Origin: Sipunculus nudus
Taxonomy: Eukaryota; Annelida; Sipuncula; Golfingiida; Sipunculidae
Length of the DNA stretch: 64,000 bases
Assembly: GCA_026874595.1 (NCBI GenBank)
Contig: CM049309.1
Coordinates: 44,967,079-45,031,078 of the forward strand
Reading direction: 5' to 3'
The translations under genes were made by a program, and so were the position numbers. Below the pieces are notes generated by a model. It was not told the origin of the DNA, ran no database searches, and was given only the letters and a program-made list of their open reading frames with translations. Shown here one piece after another: positions 14,111 through 25,900 of the stretch (its first letter is position 1; each line of letters starts with the position of its first letter).

Positions 14111-15014
14111 AGTTCAGATAGGGAACAGAAAAATATATTTTTTTATCTACCTTAATTCATATCATTAACTCATTAAGGTAAGCTCATGTGCATATATGTG
14201 TACGTGATAGATAAAAATATTTTTTTACAGATACTTCGTTATTCATTTGTCATGAAAACTTCCGAATATTGTTCGATAACACTGTAACATATCAAATTTA
14301 ATATTTCAGTATCAATATACTGTGCAATAATAATTAAAATGATATTACTCGGACATGTTAGTTTTATTTAACTTAATTTATTTTAAAATACGTCATTTTG
14401 ATAATTTTAAAAGTGCTATCTTTTATCTAAAAATGCACGCAACATTCTACTCACAATATTTATATATAATTTTCAATGAAAAATATAACGCATCAAAAGT
14501 TTGATTAGGCCATATATTGCTGTCTGACTTATGTTTCATGACATGTTCTATATGGTTGGAAGAGAACCTTTAAAATATTATAATATTTTTAATATTTTTC
14601 TTGCAATGAACGTAGGTGGTTAAGATTTTTTGGACCGCTTGTAAATTGATACTTATCACATATCAACTGTCCCAGGTCCCTTGATACAGTTTTTTTTTAT
14701 AAATGTCTTTATTTTCTTGAATTGTTTGGTGCCCTCACCTAAATTTGGCGGAGACACGACGTTGTAAATACAGTGACTATATAAATATAGTCTAAGTGAG
14801 ACACTAAGCCGACTTTTTTGTCTGGATCAGTGAGTTGTCCTGTTTAGGGGAATTCGTCTTTTAGCGTTAATTCTTCTAACAATGATGTCTAATGTCTTAT
14901 TTTTATTTATATGCCATTGTATTGTATTTTTATGTATGCATACCATGTATATTATGTCGCATATGTAAATATTATATAATATATAATTTGTGTGAGTGTA
15001 GTGTATATACATGC

Positions 15015-15061
<47 letters not shown>

Positions 15062-17393
15062 TATATTGTACGAGGACATGATGTTATGTATAGTATATAC
15101 ATGTAAAAATATATTTTATTAAATATATATGTAATATAGCCCAATACAATATTGCTACAATATTATTTTTTTTTGCAGTGCCACCACGTTCCAAGTTAGA
15201 TGGCAAGGACATGATGTTGTCCGGAGCCACGGCCCCCACGGACGTGTTCTGTTCTGTACCGGGTCGTCTTTCTCTTCTCTCGTCTACCTCCAAGTATAAA
15301 GTGACCGTGGCCGAGGTACAACGCCGGTTATCTCCGCCAGAGTGTCTCAATGCCTCACTCCTAGGGGGAGTTCTCAGAAGGTAAGAAACATTCGTCAATT
15401 ATTAATTCCTCATTAATTCCTCAATCGGGATCTGTTATTTATTCAATGTCTGCGTGTGGTTTCATTTAAATTATTTATACCACAACGTCGTGCAGAAAAA
15501 TATATTTATTTTGTCTCGTCGGACTTGGGCCCGATTGGGGTTCCATCACATTTGGCTATATACATTTTACTGCTATTTACAGAATTCGTATTTATTTTAC
15601 TTACATTTTGTTTAAGTAATGTTATACAAATATACCTCAAAGCGACAGAAGACTTACTTGATTAACTGACCAAATTAAGGCGGCTGTCTGAAGACTCAAA
15701 ATATAAAAAACAATATGAAAAAAAAACTTTCCAGGATGGGATCTTGGGTATATTAAAATTATATATATAATATTTATATATAATTTATTATAATATAATA
15801 TTAATATATAGCAGTCATTTTCCATTTTTGCTTCGGTATCAATATCATGATAAATACATTCAAGTTGCATACCAGGAATATTGTACCCACCAACAGATGA
15901 AAAATTGAATTCGCGTAAATAGCTGACTGCATGAATCCATGCATGTGTCTAAAATAAGGTAAACCCTTCCTGAGTATCTGCTGAAGTAGGTCCTATGATT
16001 TGGGAATGCGGGGAGTATTATTCAGAAGAGGTCGGACGGCCAAGTTCCACTGGCCGTCCCTTATTCGTTAACGCACCGATGATCAATTGAAAAAGAACAC
16101 TTACTGTGGACTGGTCGGCGCAAATGTAAAGCAGATTTTTCGAGTCAAATCGACTGTAAAACTGGCTACAGTTGAAAAGCAGTGAACTGCGGGTCCTTGA
16201 GAGCACCCTTGTTGCTGCCCAGTGTAAATTTGGTCACCACTTGAGTATTAGTGAATACATGCAGAGTTCAACCCCCAGTGGATAACACTATAAGCTCGGG
16301 CTGCATACAATTTGACCAGGTCTCAAGCGCGATACAACCCCCGACTGTGAGCAAGTCCGCCTCTCAGCAGATAAACACTCTCTTACAAAGAAAGCAAGGC
16401 TGGCCAAAGAAGGGTGTTAACAGTATAACCGGGCGTGGTGGACATGATTAAGTCTCACAGAAAATGACCCATATACACGGGGTTACTGTGAACGTGTGCT
16501 CAGTATATAGATATACCACATGCATGGGGAGATAAATATATTTATTACGTTTCATGTTCTCAGTTACATACATCTGTCAAGACCTATATAGGCCTAATAA
16601 ACGTTTTTGAATTTAAGGTTTGACCATAAAAAGCAGATGATAACTTAAGAAACGTAAGCATGGAGTATCTTAAATTGAACCCCCATGAACCATGGGAGGT
16701 GATCGGGCTGAGCTGTCGTTAGGGGCTGGGAAAGCACTGTAGTGATAAGGGGGAATGCTGCATTAGAAATACTCGGTTAGATCCAAATGCCTGCACTAAC
16801 TGTATCGGCGGCAGTGCAGCGATTCCTCGAGTGGCCATGATGACCCTGGGCTTTGATCTGCCGAGGTTTCACTCTAAGATTTACGCTTGTTTACTATAAT
16901 GGCGGGAAACGGCGTTGAAGCAGACGACATGGCATATCGCAGCCCTGCCTCCTGCGCCTAGTGCGCAGGCGCCAGCGGCACAGAAGCCAAATTGGCCCCA
17001 GTTAACCCGCCTTTGATGGCGACGGGGCGAATCATGAAATTAACTATAAATTTTACGCCGAAGTACGTGCGGGATTGCCGAACATGCTGTGTTAGATAAA
17101 CTGGCATGTAAGACACGTTATATTGCGCGCAGATGTTTCCCGGCCGAGCAAAATGCCGCAGGGTCATCGAGATACGGACAGACCTGACGTCTCCGGTGTC
17201 ACACTGTAAATGCGCCCACGGCAAATTCGGCTTTGACTTAAGCCGTTATGAAAGCATGGGGTTAGGGCTTTTTATATACTACGTGGGTCCATGAATATCC
17301 GTTTGTATATATACATTTTACATGGATAAACGCCTGTGATAAAGTTCTTCTTGCCTGATCGTCTCGGCTTGCATTTTTATCCCTTTGAAGATG

Positions 17394-17464
<71 letters not shown>

Positions 17465-20400
17465 ATATATTTAATGTATTTAATGTATTACATTTATTGC
17501 TTGAAATATTCCGTTTGATGAGGATATAGAAATAGAATTATTATAGACAAATAATATTCCATGAAACAGCGATGGAATAAAATATATTTATTTATATACA
17601 TGCATCAGTATATGCGTCAATCCATGGCAGACTGGTGTTAAGCACGCCGTCCTATAAAGTGTTGAAGTATATACAACCGCACTAAGCTGGCTGCCCACTC
17701 TTTAAAGCCCAGCTCTACAACTGTACTTCACAACGAGTGGTCAGTACCAACAGCTCCTTGTGAAGATTTCTCGGGAGGCTTTGCTGGCCTGATCTCACAG
17801 ATTACAAATGAAGTGCTGCGGGGGATCCTAGAAACTCTTCTGGATCAACTGTAGGGCCGCCACGCGTGTTCATGTATACAGAATGTTGTAAAATGTGTGT
17901 ATCAGCCATCTTACACATAGTAAACGCGCAAAATGCACTGTTACGAATTCCTTGATTATCTGCTTGTGAATATTCATAATAACATTGCAAATTAAATATA
18001 ACGTTTTCTGTTGTAAATCTATATATAAAGTTTGTCCAACAACACATACACTCTAATTTTCATACATACCAGAATATGTATATGGACAATTATATATGAT
18101 GTATCTTCACAATATAACATCTACTAATTTCATTTATCTTTGTGTGTGAATTTTTACATGTACATGTTAATGTATAAATCACTTACAAGGAGGTATTAAA
18201 GGGTGGCAGTGTAAAAACTTAAGATATAAGTGATAATATAAACATTTTGTACATTTATAATAACGACAATGTATGCGTGGCATCCATAAAAAGTTTTATA
18301 GAAATAAAGACTAACGCAGGGGTCAAGCCTTTTCACTATGGTACAATGTACAAATGATTGCCAGTACACATGATGTACACCTGCATTAGCATGACAAAAC
18401 TTATTAATTTCCATGTGTAATGCCTTCCGGAACAAGACGTGACCTTTATTTCGACATGGTTTAGAGAGAGGTGCACTTGATGAACTCGTTTTTATTCAGA
18501 CATTTAATTGTGCTGCTCCCGGCACAATAGGTATAAAGGAACGAATGGTACATCTTAATGTGTTCATTGACAAAGAAACACGAGGTCCAATTACACGCTC
18601 TCTGACTTTACGGGGCCGGTGCACGTATATTCCGTAATATATTGTACGTGGTATCGAAATACAAAGCGCACCTGTCACACCAAGGCTTAACGTGACTTTT
18701 TATTCAGGTAAAAACACAATAATAACAGCCCAGTACGGGAGAAATAATTAAATCCCGAAGAATGTTGTTCTGATCTATCGGGTCTAAAGCAGTCTAAGAC
18801 ATTTACCACCTTTCACCAAATGACAAATATACATCATTGTATATATCGCACGGTTTTTTATGACACTTTATACGCGGATGTTAGACTTTTATTTACACAC
18901 AATGTTACAACTACAAATTGCTACAACATACTTATATATAAAAGTTGAGTGTTTAGCTATGTTTATGCGAAAAATATAGCGCCTAAAATTGTTACGATCC
19001 CAAAGAAACATATTTGTGTCTTTGGCATGCAACATTTATATATATATATAATTATTCAGAATGTATCTTCTTTATCGAATCTTTATTCAATGGTTCTTCA
19101 ATGTTTGAATCGTAAAAATTTTATTAGTATATATCTTCCACAATTAAGTAAATATAGTCAGATTACAAAGAATCAATAACTCTGCCATATTCTTGAGATA
19201 AAAGTATCTACATATTTTATGAAATCCACTAACCAATCTGTTAACAATTTCATGCAACATTTAATGATTTTATTAAAGAAATAAAATAATTACAGCATGT
19301 TAATGCCAGTGTTATAAGAGAACCATCTATAGTGGTATAACTAAAATATAGGACTAGAAAGGTTAACATAACGAGTCGTGCATAAATATATAATAAATTG
19401 TATGTCTGCATGTATGAACTGCCTCATACAAATGTTAGGGAAAAGCTCATGCAGTTAAAAAAAGGGCCGATAGTCGCTTATAGGTTTATATATGTATTTA
19501 TGCACACATCTTAATTATCTAATAATCCTGTTTGTGTGACTGTGAGCACGCAGAAGGGGTCCTTGATCGAGATCAGCAACCACATGCACATTGAAGGGGT
19601 ATTGTGTGTGACAGCGCACCCTCGCCCCTCCGTGTGTACCAAATCAATGGCGAGGTGTAGCACTGTGCTACCCAAATATAGACCCAGGCCCTTCACAACG
19701 ACCACATATAATGGCAAATATCTCAGCGACAATAACACACACTGCGAAAGTTTTCAAGAGCCATACACGAAGATCAAGAGCGTTTTTCAACAGCCTGGGC
19801 ATAGAGGGATAAACTTTTTCAGATCCTTTGATCTTCGGTCGGTATACAACTTTCGAGCTCCCCATCCAGTGCTCCCTTGCACTCAATCGATCGTCTGCTA
19901 TTGCCTACGTACTCCAGTGCGTTCATTCCACTCTCCCGCCATCTGTTCCGCCCAGATCCAGCCGATAAGTTACACGACTGGCTGTTTCCTCCTTGAGCTA
20001 GCTGTGTCCACCAGATATGCATTAAATCAATTGTAATGTTTGTCTGATTATGAATATGATAATGGCTGAGCGAAAAATCATGTTACATGCTTATACCCCG
20101 AATGAATTCGAATATGGCAAAACTTGATTTAACGCTAAAGGTTCTGATTGGAATCGAGAGCTTCAGTTAAAGTTTATATCTTATCTACCATGATGGAATG
20201 AAACTTCGACTTAGAGGAAACCAGGATTTATATTTACAACTGAAAGGAACAATATGACAGAGCCCCTCTATAACGTTCAGTGCATGTATTTTTAATTTTG
20301 AAAATTTCTTATAACTTTGAAAATATCTCAAATTTGGGCCAAAATAATTTTTTAATTTAAAGAAGAATAATCCCAGTTGCCATTTATCTGTGTTCATATT

Positions 20401-22146
20401 TGGTCCTTGATAGGTTAAATTGACCTAGCTATTGTTATAATATTAAAATTGGAACTTGGAAGCCGCAGTTACTATATATATATATATTCATTACAGAGAC
20501 AAAAAAGGGTGCAGTAGTTTATACATACATGTTTACATATTCTTTCTTTTCGTTCTTTAGGGCCAAATCAAAGGATGGAGGTAGAAAATTACGTGAAAAA
20601 TTAGAAAAGATTGGTCTCAGCTTACCCGCTGGAAGGAGAAAAGCTGCCAATGTGACTCTTCTGACGTCACTAGTTGAAGGTAAGGAACACAAACTTAACA
20701 CTCGTTCTGCGGGAGACCACGTGGCCACTACAAACCCCACAGGAATTAACCAAAACAATTTTATCTCAGCCGTTTGATCTGATGTTGAATTTCTTATCCT
20801 CTTCCATCCCAGAGAGGCTGGAATAACAAACGGCTCCATGCAGTGCCACATGCGGTGCTAGTGTATAGCATATGTCTATGTAGTCATTTCGAAGGGGAAA
20901 ATAAATAAAATAGTAGTTACAAGGTAATGCGCCATGAATGGCTATTTAAGGTATTTTTATGCACACATTAACGTGTTTGAAATTTATTTTGATCGAACAT
21001 GGATTTATAATAAGGCGAAAATTGGATTTCACTTGATGTATTTTTTCCCATGTAAATACTTGTTTTCTTGCAAAAGTTATGTAATTTATCAGTTTATCTT
21101 ATTTCGTTCATAAAATCGTTATTGATAATATTTTACATATATTCATATACATATGATAAGTATAAAAGTTACTTTGCATATAGTTAAGTAGCTACCAGGC
21201 AGTATAATGTACAATGTTTTATCCTTTCATTATACTATCATCTTACTAGAGTTAGGTACAAATACTTATTTTCATGTATACATGCTGTATATTTAGAGAA
21301 TATATATGCATGTTAAAGAAATGTTCTTTGTGGCGTCCGTGAAATAAACATGGACACATATCGAGCCTACAGACGCCCATCTCTCAATCTTGAAAGCAGA
21401 CTCATAGGTTGTTTATAGTCTGTTATCGAAACCTGAGAAGGATTCGTAAGTCTTTATAAGACTTGGACGCTGTAGCAAAATAGTTCGCTCGTCTTTTAGG
21501 GGAGCAGGGCAGTGTGGTTTGTTGAATTTGTCAACAAAATGTCTGTTCGTAGCAGACAATTCAAGTTGATGTCGTCTGCTGGAGGGAAACCCGATACGGC
21601 CGTGAAATTGGCGGGTTTGTGGATTTCAGCGCAAGCTTTGTAAGCCTCGGTGGTTCCAATCGTTTACGGCCTGCTCATGCGGAAATTCAATTTCTGGATA
21701 AAGCCAAAGGAGCGACACCTAGATGCCAGGCTTTTCTCTCATCCCATGACTTGTCCTCTCTCGGTTTACACAGCCAGGTATCCCGACCATCCCTAGTACC
21801 AGCTGACGTATATCACTAAAGAAAACATGTAGGGAATTGGCACATGGAGGGTTTTGTTTATGTGCAAGAAGATACCTGAAACTTTCATTTAATTCACTAT
21901 GAATCCCGTGTCCATCATTCTAAGGACAATGGCGCTGTCAGTGTCAGGTGTGTTGAACAAATAGTGCCCTCTCCTGGCATGTTTTGATATCAGATGTGAA
22001 GATGATGTTCCAACATCTCTAAACAGACAGGGCACTGTAAAGCAAAATTTAATTGGAATTTGATTTGACTTGAAGTTTGACAATCAATTCATATTATTGT
22101 ATGTTTTCACATCATTTAATGTTCTCATATTTCCTCCTTATTAAAG

Positions 22147-22220
<74 letters not shown>

Positions 22221-24389
22221 CACTCCAAAAAAGGTTACACATGAACTTACAAATAGATACTTCAGCATATGTCAATGTTTAAATGAATTGGTAAACCAGT
22301 GTTTTTGGGAAATGTTAATCTGCCTGCATCTCCACCTTACTCGCGGCAACCAACAAGCTGTCAAACACTCAGAAAATGCTTTCCGTGTTGTCTGATAAAG
22401 ACAAAACACTCCGTTGTTTGATTGATCGTGGTGTCCGCTCGGCGAGTCAGAGGGCTGCTCGGTGTCCTGGATGTCGGCATGGGGTATCAGAGAGATGACA
22501 CAACATATACCCCTTCCCCTCAGGACCAGGCTGGTGGGGGCAGAAACCGGTACTTCAGCCCTAGAATGGCTGATTGGCGAGGCGTGTCACCATACATCAT
22601 GGTCACATATGGCAATCTGTCTCCCCGTCATAACCTCACCTCGCAGTCTTGGTTAACGGCCATGCGATATCCTTTATGTTATTCTGGCTGGTCGACACTT
22701 AGTTAAAAAGCCGCGTTTCACGATTCAGTCCTGCGGGTTTTATTTCTGGGAAACCCGATCCTTTGCCATGCTCCGCTAACACCTGGTATAGATTGTGTTT
22801 AAAGAAATTAAAAAAAAAAAAAAAAAAACCCTAACAGCAGTCGTTTCATGGAGAATGATTAATTACCAGTTGTAATTTATTAACTCAGGTAAAAGGCTGT
22901 CATGTTAATGGTATACATATTCATGGAAAGCGGAGAGTGCAGACTTTATATAATTACTGTATATTTATGTCATGCAGACATTCACTGACCAAGGACAATC
23001 TTGAATTCTGCACCATTCTTAATTGAGGGACTCTAGTTTATTGATTAATATGCTCCCTGTTATAGTATGTTTCATATGGCATCAGGACAAAAATTGTGTT
23101 TTGAACATTCGATTTAATTATTTCTCTTTTTCTTCAGGTGAATCAGTGAGGTTAGCGAGAGATTTTGGTTACCTGTGTGAAACTGAATTTCCAGCCAGAC
23201 AAACGGCAGAATATGTCAGCCGCCAACATAACGACCCCTCAGAACAACCGGCAAGGAAGAATATGGTTCTAGCTGCCAAGTAAGTATCCGGCCAAATATA
23301 TCTATCACCAATGCATACACTTAATTAATATTCATTTCTATATATCCGTCCTTGATGAAAACTTAGGATTTATTTTCCTGTCACATTACTTAGCAAGCAG
23401 TATTTGGGAATAACGATGCAAATTATTGAAAACATTGATAGAATAGAGATAAAAACGGTTTTCAACTGAAAAAGAATATATTTAAATATTTCTTTGGAAA
23501 ATTGTTCATAGCAATAATGTAAATGCGACGAAGATTTTCATGGAAATATATTTTGGGAACAAAACATGATCGAAAATATTTTTTTCTCTTTTAAAAAGGT
23601 GAGCTTGAAATATTCAGAAAGTATATCGCAGATACAAAATTGTTAACATAGATTATTTTGAGGAAAATTATTCTAAGAAAAGACTATTTTACAGGCAGCA
23701 TTTACTAATATTATGCACGATGCACTTATATTCACTGAGTCACTGGTATAGTGAACACACGGTATTAATCATGGTAAATGTTTGCGTATATCAGGTGCTT
23801 ATAAATGTTATTTATTTTAGTTTTATACTTGCTCACAGTTAGGAGAATAAAGTAGAACCAAATGTTTCTTTGTTTGCCTGTTCTTAAGTCACTGGTAAAT
23901 GACGTTACACTTGCAGTGACGTTGATTAAAGAGACCAGACGATAAAAGACCGGGTGTGTTTGGCCGGGTCGCCCTAGTCATCAGTAACAATGTTATAACT
24001 GCCAAGATGTATTGTCGCTAGACTGGTGGATGGGCCAAGTCTATGAGAATGTATTCTCCATGTTTTACGTGGGTTCGTTTCTGTGTCGTTACAGACAGGT
24101 CATCAAGGAGTTCATCGACTTGTTGAATCAAGACAGATCTCCACTGGGCAACACTCGACCTCAAATGATCCTCGAACCCAATATACAGCGACACCTGACG
24201 CACTTCTCTCTCATCACTCACGGGTTCGGGTCGCCTGCCATGGTGGCCACACTCACAGCCCTCCAGAACCATATGTCAGAGATGCTCAAATTCATAGACA
24301 AGAATTATCCCAATACACAAACTTCTAATGTCAGCTCGCAAAGAGACATAAACCAAAGTAAAAGTGACAAAGATGACGGGCGGAAATAG
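6976..24389 (+). CDS. TFAP2: Transcription factor AP-2 (TFAP2) gene, 3' five coding exons; 5' end lies outside the window
   Basis: The coding join is 6976-7036, 15179-15380, 20561-20679, 23138-23279, 24095-24389 (819 nt, 272 residues plus TAG). AP-2 proteins are nuclear, sequence-specific activators that bind GCCN3-4GGC sites as dimers through a basic region followed by a helix-span-helix domain. The translation shows these in order: variable linker (residues 1-42), the family core beginning [12 protein letters not shown] (43-54), basic region (about 59-128, with [18 protein letters not shown]), the helix-span-helix region (about 129-245), and a Ser/Asp/Lys-rich tail ending DDGRK. Intron phases are 1, 2, 1, 2 and all four introns are GT-AG. 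No start codon or Pro/Tyr-rich transactivation exon with a PPxY motif is visible, so the gene starts upstream of base 1. Family assignment is very secure. Which vertebrate paralogue it corresponds to is not meaningful, since invertebrates usually have one canonical AP-2; the symbol is by family. Confidence 0.96.
8740..9420. promoter_or_regulatory. Intronic high-complexity island, candidate enhancer
   Basis: This compositionally even block lies within AT-rich intron. It contains a CAGGTG E-box at 9239-9244, TTTAATTGA and CTTAATTC homeodomain-like cores, and no simple repeat. A 133-residue open frame (8636-9037) crosses it but resembles no known protein and starts in AT-rich DNA. An enhancer role is inference. 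Confidence 0.22.
9824..9988 (+). other. Short charged open frame (54 codons) within the intron, uncertain
   Basis: From ATG at 9824 to TAA at 9986 the frame reads a Lys/Arg/Glu-rich, helix-like peptide ([20 protein letters not shown], then [10 protein letters not shown]). That is unusually protein-like for this AT-rich region. An acceptor-like tttacag ends at 9844, so it could be a terminal alternative exon, a decayed gene fragment or chance. I do not recognise the family. Confidence 0.25.
12230..12800. promoter_or_regulatory. Intronic GC-rich island with a nuclear-receptor half-site array, candidate enhancer
   Basis: Four copies of TGACC, the reverse of the GGTCA half-site core, start at 12535, 12545, 12555 and 12564. 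As hexamers they are spaced by 4, 4 and 3 bases, the DR4/DR4/DR3 arrangement used by RXR-partnered nuclear receptors. The surrounding 570 bp is GC-richer than the intron and free of simple repeats. The sites are direct observation; their function is inferred. Confidence 0.35.
13215..13272. repeat. (TA)n microsatellite
   Basis: 58 bases of pure TA alternation in the 8.1-kb intron, preceded by two short TTTAAA-interrupted TA runs from 13182. Confidence 0.95.
14039..14110. repeat. Compound (TA)n-(GT)n microsatellite
   Basis: TA alternation to 14092 passes directly into GT alternation to 14110. Confidence 0.95.
15179..15380 (+). CDS. TFAP2: TFAP2 coding exon, start of the conserved DNA-binding domain
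   Basis: The 202-nt exon lies between the acceptor ttttttttgcag and the donor gtaaga. It contributes residues 21-87 and two bases of Arg88. The first 20 residues ([15 protein letters not shown]) are lineage-specific linker. From residue 43 ([19 protein letters not shown]) to GGVLRR it is almost invariant across animal AP-2 proteins and covers the N-terminal part of the basic region, including [18 protein letters not shown]. An ATG at 15175 lies mostly in the acceptor and is not a start. The exon is preceded by an 8.1-kb intron and followed by one of 5.2 kb. Confidence 0.97.
15381..20560 (+). other. TFAP2 intron, 5.2 kb
   Basis: The donor is gtaaga and the acceptor gttctttag. A (TA)n block lies at 17396-17446. 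GC-richer islands lie at about 15900-16450, 16660-17250, 18420-18700 and 19510-20030. The longest open frame is 166 codons (19536-20036), in an island. It shows no recognisable motif or domain and is overlapped by open frames on the other strand, so I treat it as non-coding. Confidence 0.9.
20561..20679 (+). CDS. TFAP2: TFAP2 coding exon, basic region
   Basis: The acceptor is gttctttag and the donor gtaagg at 20680. The first G completes Arg88, then the exon reads [18 protein letters not shown] and onward to LLTSLVEG (residues 89-127 plus one base of Gly128). It supplies the core basic DNA-binding segment, including the PAGRRKAAN stretch. Its 119-nt length equals my recollection of the matching vertebrate exon, so this intron arrangement appears ancient. 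Two positions differ from the usual family form: Asp93 where Asn is normal (SKNGG) and Lys97 where Ser is normal (GGRSL). Confidence 0.97.
20680..23137 (+). other. TFAP2 intron, 2.5 kb
   Basis: The donor is gtaagg and the acceptor tcttcag. It contains a (TA)n block at 22149-22216 and a poly-A run near 22811-22827. Higher-complexity blocks lie at about 21340-21840 and 22310-22790. No coding exon of another gene is seen. Confidence 0.92.
22149..22216. repeat. (TA)n microsatellite
   Basis: 68 bases of TA alternation within the 2.5-kb intron. Confidence 0.95.
23138..23279 (+). CDS. TFAP2: TFAP2 coding exon, first part of the helix-span-helix domain
   Basis: The polypyrimidine tract and acceptor tttttcttcag precede GTGAATCAG, and the donor gtaagt lies at 23280. 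GT completes Gly128, then residues 129-174 follow, with two bases of Lys175. The content [20 protein letters not shown], then [19 protein letters not shown], aligns without gaps with the vertebrate [20 protein letters not shown] segment of the dimerisation domain. The 142-nt length also matches the vertebrate exon as I recall it. Confidence 0.97.
23280..24094 (+). other. TFAP2 last intron, 815 bp
   Basis: The donor is gtaagt and the acceptor gttacag. It is AT-rich, without a long microsatellite, and nothing further is recognised in it. Confidence 0.95.
24095..24389 (+). CDS. TFAP2: TFAP2 terminal coding exon, helix-span-helix C-terminus and stop
   Basis: The acceptor cgttacag is followed by ACAGGTCATC. 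The A completes Lys175, giving [19 protein letters not shown]. The conserved segments [13 protein letters not shown] and [16 protein letters not shown] follow, then LTALQN, which together complete the dimerisation domain. The last 30 or so residues ([20 protein letters not shown]) are a charged, Ser-rich tail like the SSDKEEKHRK end of vertebrate AP-2. The stop is TAG at 24387-24389. The open frame also runs upstream to an ATG at 24012, but that part is intron: the acceptor and the homology both begin at 24095. Confidence 0.97.
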
Positions 24390-25900
24390 TAGTAGATGAG
24401 GCTAGTTATTGTGGAGGTCAGGATTGGTTGTGTGTTGTGGTTCTGGAGGCGAGCAGCTATGAAAGTTGGACGCAGACGAAGATCTGGCCAAGATGGCGGC
24501 CAAGATTTCTTGGTGATATGTCGGGTAGTTTTGGCCAGAGAGCGCGTGGATCAGGCCAAGATCTGTTTTCTCTAACGCTGTGGGTATACGAGACGAAATC
24601 GATGAGGAAAACGCTTGTATTCATCAGACACGAAGTTAGTTCCTTGAAAATCAACGGAAACTGTGGTGTTAAACGAATGCTCTGACTGGGCCAGCAGCGG
24701 GCTTCATTGATTCCTGAATGTTGTGTTTTTGTTGAGTCTGTTCCACGGTGCTGTGCCGGCTTGTATTGGAGGTCTTCCGGCTGGGGTGGCTCCCGAACTT
24801 CAGCGCATCGGAAGCGCATCTTCCAAAAGGCGCAGCATTGACTGTCTGTGAGAGCCCCACCAAGAGAAGACATCCAACACAGGAACCGTATTGATTGGTT
24901 TCCTGCTCTTCCTGATTGGCAAATAAAAGTATTTATTTATTGCCAAAAGCCTCGAACGGGTTGGACCAGGGGGAGCACAATCATTCAAGCAATATGGACG
25001 CGGCGCGTTCCCTCGCGGTCCTCAATATTTGTGACATTCTATTTAAGCTTTATGTGTATACCGATTCTTCAGTCAATATTGATAGGTGAACACACCCAGA
25101 TTTATAACAAAATGAACTTACTCTGTCCATACTTAATGTACAGCAAGTGCCTTTCTGTTGCTGTACACATTGTACTATAAGGATAGAATTCTTCATTTTG
25201 TATCGGGTGTTATACAGTATTATCAATACCATTTCTATCAATGTAACTGAATAATTAAATTTACCGCGGTGCTACATTAGACCGGACTTCCGGTTGCACA
25301 TGCGTATTGGAATTAATCCAGGCCATAGCATGCTGCATGTGTATAGTTGTATAAGTGGGGTGGTGTATTTGACTACATAGCGTGCGCATTCCCCGGGTAT
25401 CCAATATATGTAGTCAGTGCTTCGCTGGAACTGCATGTAGGTCCGGCCCTTCTATATGAATGTGTTTATTTATAGATTAATGTATGGTCTGTTGGTGTAT
25501 AATGTCACAAAAATCTGTCTCTTATGAATAATTAAAAGTTAATACAATTATACATTGTCTTTCAATTATGGTATAGTTATTTTTGTTGATATTTTGCATG
25601 AATTATTGAATATGAATGAATAAATGATTGATTGAATGAATGAAATATGGGACTCGGGGGCCCATAGCTACACCAGTGATTAACATAATACTTAGTCACG
25701 TGGTTTCATATTCAAAAACTGTGACGTAATTGGAGTTAAAGAGGGAAAACAAATGATAATGATATGATAATATATCAACAACAACAACAGTATCATAATA
25801 ATATAATATAGAACAAAGTATGTGTGAGGGATTCCAGATTAAGCCTTGAATAAATTATGTTTGGCAGATAATTGAATAAATATTTCTAACCGCTCGGAAC
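24390..25900 (+). other. Probable 3' UTR and polyadenylation region of TFAP2
   Basis: Sequence after the TAG is of mixed composition to about 25050 and then becomes AT-rich. AATAAA signals occur at 24922-24927, 25619-25624, 25849-25854 and 25875-25880. Which one is used cannot be told from sequence, so the 3' boundary is approximate. Open frames here (for example 24428-24685) are fortuitous. Confidence 0.55.

Larger units (their letters stand above)
7037..15178 (+). other. TFAP2 intron, 8.1 kb
   Basis: The donor is gtaggt and the acceptor ttttgcag. It holds (TA)n blocks (11505-11539, 13215-13272, 14039-14092 followed by (GT)n to 14110, 15021-15058), an (AAT)n tract (11250-11291), and GC-richer islands at about 7400-8130, 8740-9420, 10880-11100, 12230-12800 and 13370-13800. 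A short charged reading frame lies at 9824-9988. No coding exon of another gene is recognised. Confidence 0.9.

Noticed and set aside
15175-15384. ATG-initiated 68-codon frame reading into AP-2 sequence
   Set aside because: The ATG is formed in the alternative reading at the acceptor; the exon starts at 15179 after ttttgcag and the frame ends by reading into the donor.
24012-24094. In-frame extension of the last AP-2 exon upstream of 24095
   Set aside because: AP-2 homology begins exactly at the acceptor, and the extension does not match the family.
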